DNA of 10,475 nt from JBBQRS01 sp038214535 (GCA_038214535.1 JBBQRS010000141.1:1-10475), one strand, 5' to 3'. Shown: positions 1 through 6,231, numbered from the stretch's first letter. A program made the numbers and translations. Notes: generated from the sequence alone by a model not told the origin.

Positions 1-394
1 CGAGCATGCCGAGGTCAAAGCCGCCGGCCTGCCCTTGCGCAGGCAGCTGACCATCCGGCGTCAGGTGATCGACTGCCTTGGGCAGCACGTTCGACAGCTG
101 ACCCAGCAACTGGCCGGGATCGACGCCAAACTTGCCGGCCATCTCCTGCACCAGTGGACCCAGACCACCGCCCTGCAAGGCCTGGCCGAGCTGATCGCCC
201 GACACCGGCTCGTTGCCTCCGGTACCGACCCATGACTGCACGGCGCCGCCCAGTCCATGCTGCTGCAACATGCTGACCAGGCCTTGCACGCCACCAGCCT
301 TCTCGATCAATTGTCCCGCCATGGCTATCAGCGAAGCACCACCCGCCTGCTGTCCCTGTCCCTGACCATCGATCAAATCATTGAGGAATGACAT
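1..394 (-). CDS. yidB: YidB family protein (DUF937), C-terminus cut by window edge
   Basis: The reading frame starts at the ATG at 394-392 and stays open for 131 codons to the left edge, so the last residues lie outside the window. The N-terminal half is rich in Gly and Gln. It is followed by the family pattern of a GLGGAVQSWVG-type block, an NEPVSG.QL block near residue 67 and an LPKAVD.LTPDGQLP block near residue 113. I match these to E. coli YidB (SVSGEQL and LPKIIDALSPQGE, about 132 aa). The function of the family is unknown. I see no signal peptide or membrane helix. A GGAGAG Shine-Dalgarno lies 5 nt upstream of the start. The gene is monocistronic at its 5' side, with its own promoter-like sequence at 432-461 and a terminator beyond that. 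Compared with E. coli YidB, only a short C-terminal tail should be missing. Assignment is from memory of the family pattern; the start is secure. Confidence 0.85.
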   Translation of the reverse strand, partial: MSFLNDLIDGQGQGQQAGGASLIAMAGQLIEKAGGVQGLVSMLQQHGLGGAVQSWVGTGGNEPVSGDQLGQALQGGGLGPLVQEMAGKFGVDPGQLLGQLSNVLPKAVDHLTPDGQLPAQGQAGGFDLGML

Positions 395-431
395 CGCGCT
401 CTCCGTTGATGAACGTATGTGAAGGCGGTTC

Positions 432-461
432 ATCATAAGCCGCCGGGCAAATCCGTACCAA
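432..461 (-). promoter_or_regulatory. Probable sigma70-type promoter of the YidB-family gene
   Basis: On the minus strand a TTGGTA box (461-456) is followed after 18 nt by TATGAT (437-432), which matches the -10 consensus at five of six positions. This would start transcription near 425 and give a leader of about 30 nt before the ATG at 394. No other good -10 box is seen between the terminator at 488-522 and the gene. Confidence 0.45.
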
Positions 462-487
462 AGGCACGCGGTCAAGGTCGCATAAAC

Positions 488-522
488 AAAAAAGCCGCCG
501 GCAACAGCCCGCGGCTTTTTTT
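488..522 (-). terminator. Bidirectional intrinsic terminator
   Basis: Six A (488-493) are followed by GCCGC (494-498), a 12-nt loop, GCGGC (511-515) and seven T (516-522). The A and T runs can extend the stem. On the minus strand it follows the cyclophilin stop codon (543) by about 20 nt and ends that transcript. The symmetrical A/T tracts make it able to work in both directions. It insulates the cyclophilin gene from the promoter of the YidB-family gene. Confidence 0.85.
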
Positions 523-542
523 GCTTGAGCCGCGCGAAAAAC

Positions 543-1052
543 TCAGCCGCGCGCGTCGAGCACGTCGTTCCAGTCCTTGACGCGCTCGGACTGCGAGGCC
601 AGCAACGCATCCACGTCGCCTTCGACGGTGACCTTCTCGATCGTGTCGCCCTGCTGGATCGTGTTGACCACGTCCATGTCGGCGGCATCGACCACTTCGC
701 CGAACACGCTGTGCTTGCCGTCCAGCCACGGCGTGGGGCCGTGGGTGATGAAGAACTGGCTGCCGTTCGTGCGCGGGCCGGCATTGGCCATCGACAGCAC
801 GCCCGGCTTGTCATGACGCAACGACGGATTGAACTCGTCCTCGAACTTGTAGCCCGGGCCGCCGCGACCGCTGCCCTCGGGGCAACCGCCCTGGACCATG
901 AAGTCGGCAATCACGCGATGGAACGACAGGCCGTCGTAGTAGCCGCGCCTGGCCAGATTGACGAAGTTGGCCACCGTCACCGGCGCCTTGTCTTCATGCA
1001 GGCGCAAATGGATCGGGCCGCGGTTGGTGGTGAAGGTCAGTTGGATGGTCAT
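543..1052 (-). CDS. Cytoplasmic cyclophilin-type peptidyl-prolyl cis-trans isomerase
   Basis: A 169-residue protein that catalyses cis-trans isomerisation of X-Pro bonds in protein folding. The cyclophilin signature is clear. FHRVI (about residues 48-52, with the catalytic Arg) is followed by FMVQGG, a GSGRGGPGY loop, a SMANAGPRTNGSQFFIT block and WLDGKHSVFGEV. No signal peptide is present, so it should act in the cytoplasm like E. coli PpiB. The Gly-rich loop resembles the eukaryotic-like bacterial cyclophilins more than E. coli PpiB. I chose the ATG at 1052 because AAAGGA lies 6 nt upstream and the family homology begins there. An in-frame ATG at 1184 would add 44 residues unlike cyclophilins and lacks a ribosome site. 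A strong terminator follows at 488-522. The gene is transcribed in the same direction as the upstream hydrolase but is separated from it by 170 nt, so it may have its own promoter. Confidence 0.93.
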   Translation of the reverse strand: MTIQLTFTTNRGPIHLRLHEDKAPVTVANFVNLARRGYYDGLSFHRVIADFMVQGGCPEGSGRGGPGYKFEDEFNPSLRHDKPGVLSMANAGPRTNGSQFFITHGPTPWLDGKHSVFGEVVDAADMDVVNTIQQGDTIEKVTVEGDVDALLASQSERVKDWNDVLDARG

Positions 1053-1222
1053 CGCAAATCCTTTAGGTTCGAAGGCGTCGCCGCGCCACGGTGCGGTCGT
1101 CAGACCGCAAAGAATAACCCAGCGCCACCGACGGCGCAGGCCCAGCGGAGCAAATGGGGCCGCTGGCGCGCATTTCCAGAGCACGGCGTATGTCGTGCCA
1201 TCGAATCCACGGAGAACGAGCG
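1053..1222. other. Intergenic spacer with two small inverted repeats
   Basis: This spacer separates the hydrolase stop (1223) from the cyclophilin start (1052). It holds two inverted repeats. CCAGCGG (1142-1148) pairs with CCGCTGG (1160-1166), and just beside it GCGCC and GGCGC arms enclose six bases (about 1122-1137). Read on the minus strand, the second is followed by a T-rich stretch and could be a weak terminator for the hydrolase. A TATTCT box on the minus strand may be a -10 for the cyclophilin gene, but I find no good -35 box. Confidence 0.35.
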
Positions 1223-3073
1223 CTACGGCAGGTCGAGCATGGCCGCTTCCAGTGGGCCGGCGCCGCGCGGGCGGGCGGCCGGCGTGGGTGGGTCATGCGG
1301 CCACGCCGCATCTTCAAACAGATGCGCCCACAAGCGCTCCAGCGCCACGTAGCCATACGGCAACAACGGCACGTGCCGGTCACCAAAGCCCGGCAGCGAC
1401 AGAAACGCATCGAAGTGCTGCGCGTGCGGCACCTTCCAGTAGTTCGGTTGCCGCCCGTGCTCGCGCAGCCAGGCCACGTACGGCTCGGAACTGAATGCCG
1501 TCGGCAGCAGGCCGTCGCTGGCGCCGTGAAGCACCCACATGGGCAAATCGGCACGCGGCAGCTTCACTGCCGTGGCGGCCACCGACGCATGCAAGGCCTG
1601 CGACAGCTGGTCGTCGCCCGTCCACAGTGCGCGCAGGCATTCCACACCCAACAGGTCGGGGTCACCCGACACGTTCGCGCTATTGAGCAGCCCCACGCCG
1701 TTGCCGGGCGGGATGCCCGACGCATCCGCCCACCAGGCCGCGCGCGCCGCCGGGTCGGTCACGCCCGGTTTGCCGCCCTCACCCGTGGCCGCGTAGCGGA
1801 AATCGCACGGCATCTCCCACGCGTGGCGGTGCAGATACGCCGAGGCATAGCCCGCGGCGATCACCCGCCACAGATCAAACGCCGTGGTGCTGGCGGCCGT
1901 CGCCATGGCCTCGTCGGTCCAGCCGCGACCACGCAGGTATTGATACGCCTGCTCGGCCTGCTCCGGCGCCGTGTTGCCCGGCAACTTGCCCTGCGCGCGC
2001 AGGCTGGCACAGCGCAGCAGCCATGCCGGTGGCGGCTGACGGTTGAGCAGGCGCGCGAACGGCACGTCGGCAAAGCGCTCGCTGCTCAGCGCACACGGCA
2101 ACCAGATCGCCGCCTCGGTGGCGTAGTCGTAGGCCGGGCGGCCACCATCCGCCACATAGACATTCGGCTCCAGCGCCACCACGCCGGCGAAAAAGCCCTC
2201 CTGATCCAGCCCCGCCGCCTGCAGCACCGCGGCGCCGCCATTGGACAGGCCGGTGGCGATGATGCGGGTGTTCTGCGGCGTGAACGGCGCCTCGTGGGGA
2301 TACGCACGGGTCAGCATGGCCAAGCCGAACTGGGCCGCCTGAATCACGTCGCGGCCCCAGTCCGCCTCCGGGTTGTCGCCCGAATGCATGTGCTTGATCG
2401 CGATGCCGGCCGATGCCGGCGCCGGCGTCGGCTGAAACTCCAGCGCCGCCTCGCCGCGCCTGGCCCGGCGACCGTCCAGCGCCACGCCGCTGTTGTCGGC
2501 ATAGTCGTAATAGCCCGAGCCCGTACCCTTGTCGGTATACGCCACCGCGCAACCATGCGGCAGACCCCAGGCACCGGCCAGCGCAATGGCGCCGTAGACA
2601 CCGCGCGAACCGGACGACGCGGTCACCACCAGACAGCGCTGCTGGGTATCGAAATAATCCGGCAACTGCAGCAGCACCCGATGCGGCGCATTCGCCCCGG
2701 GGATGCGCGCAAACATCGAGTACTCGCGCCCCGGCACATACGGCACCTTGCCATACACCCGGCCATAGCCGCCCAGCGGGCCGAGATCGGCAATGCCTTT
2801 CCAACTGGTCTGGATCGCCCGCCGGCGCAATTCCTGCGCGGTCGGTTCCAGCGGGTTCGCGAACGGCACCGGCGCAGCAGCCAACCCGTCCAATCCCAAG
2901 CCTGCACTGAGCAGGTCGTCCTGACCGCGATGGTCGCTTATTCGCACGTCGCCCAGTTCAAGCTCACGCATGGAAGATTTGTTCCTCACCGGTCCGCCAA
3001 CACAAGCGGACAGCATGACCGAAACCAGCACCGGCAGGCACAGCAGGGACGAAAAACGCGCGAATCGCTTCAT
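1223..3073 (-). CDS. 3-hydroxybutyrate oligomer hydrolase, predicted lipoprotein
   Basis: A 616-residue alpha/beta-hydrolase-type protein of the D-(-)-3-hydroxybutyrate oligomer hydrolase family, which cleaves short oligomers released from poly-3-hydroxybutyrate to 3-hydroxybutyrate monomer. The N-terminus has Lys-Arg, a hydrophobic core and the lipobox LSAC with Cys at residue 24, so the protein should be exported and lipid-anchored. Further features are a family block at about 149-190 (VTASSGSRGVYG and YTDKGTGSGYYD), the nucleophile motif GLSNGG with Ser277, and late acid and base candidates Asp520 (GASDGLLP) and His553 (PHAQHFD). The length fits the family. I chose the ATG at 3073 because it places the lipoprotein signal at the extreme N-terminus; an upstream ATG at 3130 would bury it, although the ribosome site here is weak. 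It is divergent from a response regulator 95 nt away, a plausible regulator. A polymer synthase or depolymerase is not present in the window, so the pathway context is inferred. Confidence 0.85.
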   Translation of the reverse strand: MKRFARFSSLLCLPVLVSVMLSACVGGPVRNKSSMRELELGDVRISDHRGQDDLLSAGLGLDGLAAAPVPFANPLEPTAQELRRRAIQTSWKGIADLGPLGGYGRVYGKVPYVPGREYSMFARIPGANAPHRVLLQLPDYFDTQQRCLVVTASSGSRGVYGAIALAGAWGLPHGCAVAYTDKGTGSGYYDYADNSGVALDGRRARRGEAALEFQPTPAPASAGIAIKHMHSGDNPEADWGRDVIQAAQFGLAMLTRAYPHEAPFTPQNTRIIATGLSNGGAAVLQAAGLDQEGFFAGVVALEPNVYVADGGRPAYDYATEAAIWLPCALSSERFADVPFARLLNRQPPPAWLLRCASLRAQGKLPGNTAPEQAEQAYQYLRGRGWTDEAMATAASTTAFDLWRVIAAGYASAYLHRHAWEMPCDFRYAATGEGGKPGVTDPAARAAWWADASGIPPGNGVGLLNSANVSGDPDLLGVECLRALWTGDDQLSQALHASVAATAVKLPRADLPMWVLHGASDGLLPTAFSSEPYVAWLREHGRQPNYWKVPHAQHFDAFLSLPGFGDRHVPLLPYGYVALERLWAHLFEDAAWPHDPPTPAARPRGAGPLEAAMLDLP

Positions 3074-3168
3074 CGCGCCACCATAGCAAGCCGCCAGCGG
3101 CGCGCCATCGTACGAAAGTCCAGCAGCCACACTCGACGCAAGCCCTTCCGCCCGCTAAGTTCAAGCCC

Positions 3169-3828
3169 ATGACCAGCCTGCTGATAGCCGACGACCACCC
3201 GTTGTTTCGCGCCGCACTGCGCCAGGCCGCCAGCCAGAGCCTGCCCGGCTGCCGCATCAACGAAGCCGCCGACCTCGACGGTGTACTCACCGCACTCAAC
3301 GCCGAGCCCGACACCGACCTGGTCCTGCTCGACCTGCACATGCCCGGCAGCCAGGGCCTGAGCGGCCTCGCCGCCCTGCGCGGCCAGCACCCCGGCGTGG
3401 CCGTGCTGGTCGTCTCCGCCCACGACGAACCGCGGGTGATCCGCCGCGTGCTCGACCATGGCGCCGCCGGCTTCATCCCCAAAAGCGCCAGCCCCGTCGA
3501 GATCGGCCAGGCCATCCACCACGTACTCAACTGCGGCACCTGGCTGCCACCCCACCTCGCCGCCGCAGTCGCCGCCCTGCCCGCCGACCCCGCCGACACC
3601 GACCTCGCCAGCCGCCTCGCCCGCCTCACCGAACAACAATCCCGCGTCCTCAGCCTCGTCGCCGAAGGCCTGCTCAACAAACAAATCGCCGACCGCCTGT
3701 CGATCCAGGAGCGCACCGTGAAGGCGCACGTCACGGCGATCTTCGAGAAGCTCAGGGTGAGGAACAGGACGCAGGCGGGGATGGTGTTGCGCTCGCTGGA
3801 ACTGGGCGAGCCGGGGCGGGTTGGGTGA
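3169..3828 (+). CDS. NarL/FixJ-type response regulator with LuxR DNA-binding domain
   Basis: A 219-residue two-component response regulator. The receiver domain (about 1-120) has the acidic pair Asp8-Asp9, the phosphoacceptor Asp55 in LLDLHMPG, the switch Ser83 in VVSAHDEP, and Lys105 in FIPKSA. A Pro/Ala-rich linker (about 122-150) leads to a LuxR-type helix-turn-helix (about 153-205) with LTEQQSRVLSLVAEG, NKQIADRLSI and ERTVKAHV. No histidine kinase is encoded in the window. It is divergent from the 3-hydroxybutyrate oligomer hydrolase with 95 nt between start codons, so the two may share a control region and the regulator may act on the hydrolase gene; that is inference. No strong Shine-Dalgarno precedes the ATG, but homology begins at once (LLIADDHPLF). 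The last 110 bases are G-rich and use AGG and GGG codons, unlike the C-rich body of the gene. Confidence 0.93.
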   Translation: MTSLLIADDHPLFRAALRQAASQSLPGCRINEAADLDGVLTALNAEPDTDLVLLDLHMPGSQGLSGLAALRGQHPGVAVLVVSAHDEPRVIRRVLDHGAAGFIPKSASPVEIGQAIHHVLNCGTWLPPHLAAAVAALPADPADTDLASRLARLTEQQSRVLSLVAEGLLNKQIADRLSIQERTVKAHVTAIFEKLRVRNRTQAGMVLRSLELGEPGRVG

Positions 3829-3902
3829 GTGGTGTGGTCTCACTACCCACCTTCGACCGATGACAGCCATGGCCATTTCGGGCCAAGCCATAAAGGACAG
3901 AC

Positions 3903-4433
3903 ATGATCAGTGCTATTCGCCAGCCTCAAGTTTGCGTGTTGGGAAGTGCCGAGCCGGGGTCCAGGGCATACGAACTGGCCGGACATGCGGGGGAGCTCCT
4001 CGCGCGATCAGGCATCACGGTAGTCAGTGGATGCGGAAGCCCCGCCACCCGCGTCGCGGCGCAACGCGCCCAAGCCGCTGGTGGCCTAGTCGTCAGCATC
4101 ATCACGGACGCCGATATGCCCGCCCCAGACTGGCCAGCGACAGTCGTCATACCTTGTGGCATGGGCGACGCGAGAAATCTGCTCATGGCACTCGCCGGTG
4201 ACGCATGCATTGTCATCGGCGGTCGGGCCGGCACCATCTCGGAAGTCTGTCTTGCATGGCTCCATCACCGCCCACTGCTACCTCTCACAGGCTGCGGCGG
4301 CTGGTCCGATGGACTGCTCGAGAACCCGCCAGACGAAAGGCAAAACTCACCTATCCTGCCTTGGGGATCAGTGGAAGACCTTGAGAGCCAACTCAACACG
4401 CTTGGATTGATCAAACGTGTTCTGCCCCGCTGA
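3903..4433 (+). CDS. TIGR00725-type LOG/SLOG Rossmann-fold protein
   Basis: A 176-residue protein with the layout of the LOG-like TIGR00725 group in the SLOG superfamily. It has an N-terminal beta strand with a nucleotide-binding turn (VCVLGSAEP, about 10-18), a second strand with VVSGCG (40-45), GMGDARNLLM with Arg91 (86-95), and the loop GGRAGTISEV (106-115), which corresponds to the PGGxGTxxE motif of LOG phosphoribohydrolases. The Pro of that motif is replaced by Ile. LOG proteins cleave nucleoside monophosphates; many TIGR00725 and SLOG members are thought to bind nucleotide ligands, and some sit in defence operons. Function here is unproven. The start is supported by AAAGGA 6 nt upstream. 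The gene is codirectional with the response regulator 74 nt upstream but has lower GC and different codon use, which suggests it belongs to the accessory segment. It faces the XAC0095-type gene convergently. Confidence 0.75.
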   Translation: MISAIRQPQVCVLGSAEPGSRAYELAGHAGELLARSGITVVSGCGSPATRVAAQRAQAAGGLVVSIITDADMPAPDWPATVVIPCGMGDARNLLMALAGDACIVIGGRAGTISEVCLAWLHHRPLLPLTGCGGWSDGLLENPPDERQNSPILPWGSVEDLESQLNTLGLIKRVLPR

Positions 4434-4479
4434 TTCGGACGCTTCCTGGAAGTGCGTGAGTCGCATAAGGGACTCCGCT

Positions 4480-4545
4480 TAAGGGGCTGTGACCCTGAGG
4501 TTTCCCCTTAGCTGGCGCCAGCGAGCACAGCGGACTCGCTGGCGC
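4480..4545. terminator. Inverted repeats between convergent genes, probable terminator region
   Basis: Two stem-loops lie between the convergent genes ending at 4433 and 4560. The first pairs TAAGGGG (4480-4486) with CCCCTTA (4504-4510). The second is a perfect 11-bp inverted repeat, GCGCCAGCGAG (4515-4525) and CTCGCTGGCGC (4535-4545), with a 9-nt loop. Its left edge also forms the 12-bp palindrome GCTGGCGCCAGC (4511-4522). Neither is followed by a clear T run, so termination is inferred from stem strength and position. Confidence 0.5.
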
Positions 4546-4559
4546 ACGTGGCGGCCCCG

Positions 4560-5240
4560 CTACTGGTAGGTCGGATGCTGCCGCACGACGCAGGATGCGC
4601 CGCCCTTGGGCGAACGCGCGGGCAGCGCGAGATAGCTAGCCCACGCTTCGCGCACGCCGTGGTTCGTGCCGTGTGGCGACTCCAGCCGCTGCGCGGCATA
4701 GACTTCGCCGACGATGTCACGCAGCTTCCGCGTATCGCGGGTGATGGCATCGCCCATGATCGACAGCGTGGCGTCGGAGAACTCGGCGTGATCGCTGCAG
4801 GTCACCACGTTGCCAAGGGCCCGGAGGCTGTCGAGCAGCAGGTTGATCTCGTCGATCTGATCCAGGGTGACGCCGAAGAGGTGGCGGTTGCCGGCCTCAT
4901 CCCTCACCGGCTCGGCGATGTCCGGTGCCGCGGCTTCCGCGCAAGCTTCCGACTCCACTTCCGCATCGGCCTCCCGTGCAGCCGCCCTTTCGCCACGCTC
5001 GGCCGGCCAGGAGAGTTCGTCCAGCACCTGAGCGATCTGCTCCTCCAGCAGCTCCAGGCAGATTGCCACTTCGCCCGGGCGGATTTCCGCGTACCAGTCC
5101 TTGGCCTCGTCCCACTGCCGCGGTCGCGCCAGATTGGCCAGGAACTCCACATACTCGCGCAGCTTCTTCAGCCGCAGCTGGCTGTCCTCCGGCAGGAAAT
5201 AGCCCGTTGTTTCCAGATCATCCGAATCGAACGTCGACAT
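4560..5240 (-). CDS. XAC0095-type protein, xanthomonad family of unknown function
   Basis: A 226-residue soluble protein. The N-terminal part reads GYFLPEDSQLRLKKLREYVEFLANLARPR (key residues LPED at 16-19, ARPR at 38-41), followed by a PGEVAICLELLEEQI helix and SWP near residue 78. I recall this pattern from proteins named XAC0095-like in Xanthomonas and relatives, whose role is unknown. An Ala/Glu-rich linker (about 80-112) joins a second helical part (about 121-185, FGVTLDQIDEINLLLDSLRALGNVV) and a tail with GVREAWASYLAL. There is no signal peptide or membrane helix. The start at 5240 has a near-perfect AGGAGG at 4 nt spacing. The gene sits behind a long structured leader (5241-5460) that could sequester that site or terminate early. 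It is convergent with the LOG-like gene. Family name comes from memory of the motif and deserves moderate trust. Confidence 0.7.
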   Translation of the reverse strand: MSTFDSDDLETTGYFLPEDSQLRLKKLREYVEFLANLARPRQWDEAKDWYAEIRPGEVAICLELLEEQIAQVLDELSWPAERGERAAAREADAEVESEACAEAAAPDIAEPVRDEAGNRHLFGVTLDQIDEINLLLDSLRALGNVVTCSDHAEFSDATLSIMGDAITRDTRKLRDIVGEVYAAQRLESPHGTNHGVREAWASYLALPARSPKGGASCVVRQHPTYQ

Positions 5241-5264
5241 GGTCGCCTCCTATTCCATGAAGTG

Positions 5265-5287
5265 CCCGCCGCCGAGTGGCGGACGGG
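5265..5287 (-). promoter_or_regulatory. Hairpin just upstream of the XAC0095-type ribosome site
   Basis: CCCGCCGCC (5265-5273) pairs with GGCGG (5278-5282) and CGGG (5284-5287) with one bulged A at 5283 and a GAGT loop. It lies between the C4-like element and the Shine-Dalgarno (complement of 5245-5250), leaving the ribosome site itself unpaired. Confidence 0.5.
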
Positions 5288-5293
5288 AAGTCG

Positions 5294-5459
5294 GGAGGCT
5301 AGAAACCGCACAGAGCCGGCGGGCGTATTTCCCTTGCGGGTGTTGTATTAGCCGCCCTCCCGACGCAGGTATCACGTCGGCTCGCACCTGCGAACAGGTA
5401 CAAAAAACCCACCGGTTTGTCGGAGGTGGGTACCGCTCTGTGTGGAGTTTCTAGGCTCC
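5294..5459 (-). ncRNA. C4-like structured RNA in the leader of the XAC0095-type gene
   Basis: Read on the minus strand, a 5' arm (5459-5435) and a 3' arm (5316-5294) form a long closing stem. GGAGCCTAGAAAC pairs with GTTTCTAGCCTCC except for one C-C mismatch, and CACAGAGC pairs with GCTCTGTG beside a small internal loop. Between the arms are a CCCACC/GGTGGG hairpin followed by six U, an ACCTG-UUCG-CAGGT hairpin (5399-5386), a CCGACG/CGTCGG hairpin (5380-5360) and a CCC-GCAA-GGG hairpin (5340-5331). The CTAGAAAC/GTTTCTAG arms recall the C4 antisense RNA of phages P1/P7 and related elements, which controls an antirepressor gene. That identity is from memory; the structure itself is directly visible. 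The downstream gene starts at 5240. Confidence 0.55.
5402..5430 (-). terminator. Terminator-like hairpin inside the structured leader
   Basis: On the minus strand CCCACC (5430-5425) and GGTGGG (5413-5408) enclose an 11-nt loop and are followed directly by six U (5407-5402). This is a minimal intrinsic terminator lying inside the leader, about 160 nt before the start codon at 5240. Flanking GGTA and TACC bases could extend the pairing around the U run. It may release a short RNA or act as an attenuator. Confidence 0.5.
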
Positions 5460-5468
5460 TTGCGATCG

Positions 5469-5497
5469 AGTCTGCTACTGCAGTGGAGGGGAGTCAA
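5469..5497 (-). promoter_or_regulatory. Possible promoter of the structured leader RNA
   Basis: TTGACT (5497-5492, five of six to the -35 consensus) is followed after exactly 17 nt by CAGACT (5474-5469), a weak -10 box. Transcription would begin near 5462, only a few bases before the 5' arm of the closing stem. That placement is the main support. Confidence 0.35.
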
Positions 5498-5565
5498 GGC
5501 AAGAGCGGCTGCCGAGGGTCGAGGGCTAGCGCCCGTACTAAAGAACACCACCACGACTAGCGCAC

Positions 5566-5588
5566 AAAAAAGCCCGCTTGAGTGGGCT
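5566..5588 (-). terminator. Intrinsic terminator of the small membrane protein operon
   Basis: On the minus strand AGCCC (5588-5584) pairs with GGGCT (5575-5571). The stem is extended by one C-G pair after an A-C mismatch and capped by TCAA. Six U follow (5571-5566). It begins 23 nt after the stop codon at 5612 and ends the two-gene operon 5612-6231. Confidence 0.8.
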
Positions 5589-5611
5589 TCAGAGATTATG
5601 TGGTGCGAATG

Positions 5612-5932
5612 TTACTTGGGCAAGTGAGCCAAGATTGGCCCCAGATACTGCTGGACCATCCACCATGCGGCACCGATGATGGAAGCCATAACCGCTACCA
5701 CTCCGATCAACACCCATGTTTTCGTTGCCACATGCCCCATTTGAGTTTCGATCTTTCCGATTGAAACTTTGACGTCCGTGATGTCGGCGCCAATGAGCTC
5801 AACAACGTGATCAAGACGGTCAATGCGCGCGTTCATGGCACCATCATGGGGGCCGCCCGGGCCACCGTCAACTGGTTGCTTTGGCGCATATTTCGGGTGT
5901 TCATACAGTGAGTGAAGGTTACTGTCGCTCAT
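5612..5932 (-). CDS. Small protein with coiled coil and C-terminal membrane helix
   Basis: A 106-residue protein that I cannot name. The first 32 residues are polar and rich in Pro and Gly. Residues about 34-70 carry heptad-like hydrophobics (IDRLDHVVELIGADITDVKVSIGK) and probably form a coiled coil. Residues about 73-95 (WVLIGVVAVMASIIGAAWWMV) form one membrane-spanning helix close to the C-terminus. The layout resembles phage-type XhlA-like proteins and other small prophage or island membrane proteins, but this is layout only. Its start codon overlaps the stop of the upstream gene as ATGA (5932-5929), so the two are translationally coupled. A clear terminator follows. A tail-anchored protein coupled to a metal-binding-like partner suggests a joint membrane role, which is inference. 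Confidence 0.75.
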   Translation of the reverse strand: MSDSNLHSLYEHPKYAPKQPVDGGPGGPHDGAMNARIDRLDHVVELIGADITDVKVSIGKIETQMGHVATKTWVLIGVVAVMASIIGAAWWMVQQYLGPILAHLPK

Positions 5933-6231
5933 GCCGCGCCCTCAGGATGCTCGCCCAGCCATCGTGCAACGCGTTTTCGCGCGATGAGCCAAACGTAGGC
6001 GCAGTTACTGCATGCAAGGGCAAGGCAAGGGAGGATGGATTCGGGATAGACCAACGCGTCAGGGCCGAGTCTTGGTAGCGCAGCCCCCTCAAGGGGGTCG
6101 TCGAGGTTAGCGTCCCATCCTGAGCTCCGGCAATGTGGGCACTCCGTATTCACTCCATTCGCCTCAAGGAACCGCAGTAGATCCGACAACAAGATTGGAG
6201 GCTCCCCTTTCGGCGTATCTTCAGTTTCCAT
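5929..6231 (-). CDS. Small protein with two CxxC pairs, putative zinc-binding
   Basis: A 100-residue protein of unknown function. CPHC (about 34-37) and CSNC (about 74-77) are spaced by roughly 36 residues, as in a split zinc ribbon. The N-terminus is an ordinary helix (ILLSDLLRFLEANGV) and the C-terminus is basic (IARKRVARWLGEH). I recall similar hypothetical proteins with CPHC and CxNC pairs in Pseudomonas and xanthomonads, but no role is established. The ATG at 6231 has GGGAGG about 5 nt upstream. Its TGA overlaps the next start by four bases, which couples it to the membrane protein gene. An inverted repeat, GCCGCA (6254-6259) and TGCGGC (6271-6276), lies some 20 nt upstream and could be an operator. 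The frame is well supported by start signal, coupling and terminator. Confidence 0.75.
   Translation of the reverse strand: METEDTPKGEPPILLSDLLRFLEANGVNTECPHCRSSGWDANLDDPLEGAALPRLGPDALVYPESILPCLALACSNCAYVWLIARKRVARWLGEHPEGAA

Noticed and set aside
1053..1184. 44-residue N-terminal extension of the cyclophilin from an upstream ATG, with a hydrophobic stretch that might look like a signal
   Set aside because: The stretch is Arg/Trp-rich and irregular, there is no ribosome site at 1184, and a good one precedes 1052.
2401..2420. Tandem duplication of a 10-base unit CGATGCCGGC
   Set aside because: It lies in frame-compatible low-complexity coding DNA (Ala/Gly/Pro-rich) of the hydrolase and has no sign of function.
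1154..3172. Very long plus-strand frame of 672 codons opposite the hydrolase gene
   Set aside because: Arg/His/Gln-rich antisense shadow typical of GC-rich coding DNA. The minus strand encodes a clear enzyme with signal peptide and catalytic motifs.
5372..5554. Minus-strand 60-codon frame ending GGFFVPVRRCEPT, similar in style to the small Ash/Icd-like frames annotated next to C4 RNA in phages
   Set aside because: Its 3' half lies inside the structured RNA, which alone can explain conserved residues. The N-terminal half has no ribosome site or recognisable domain.
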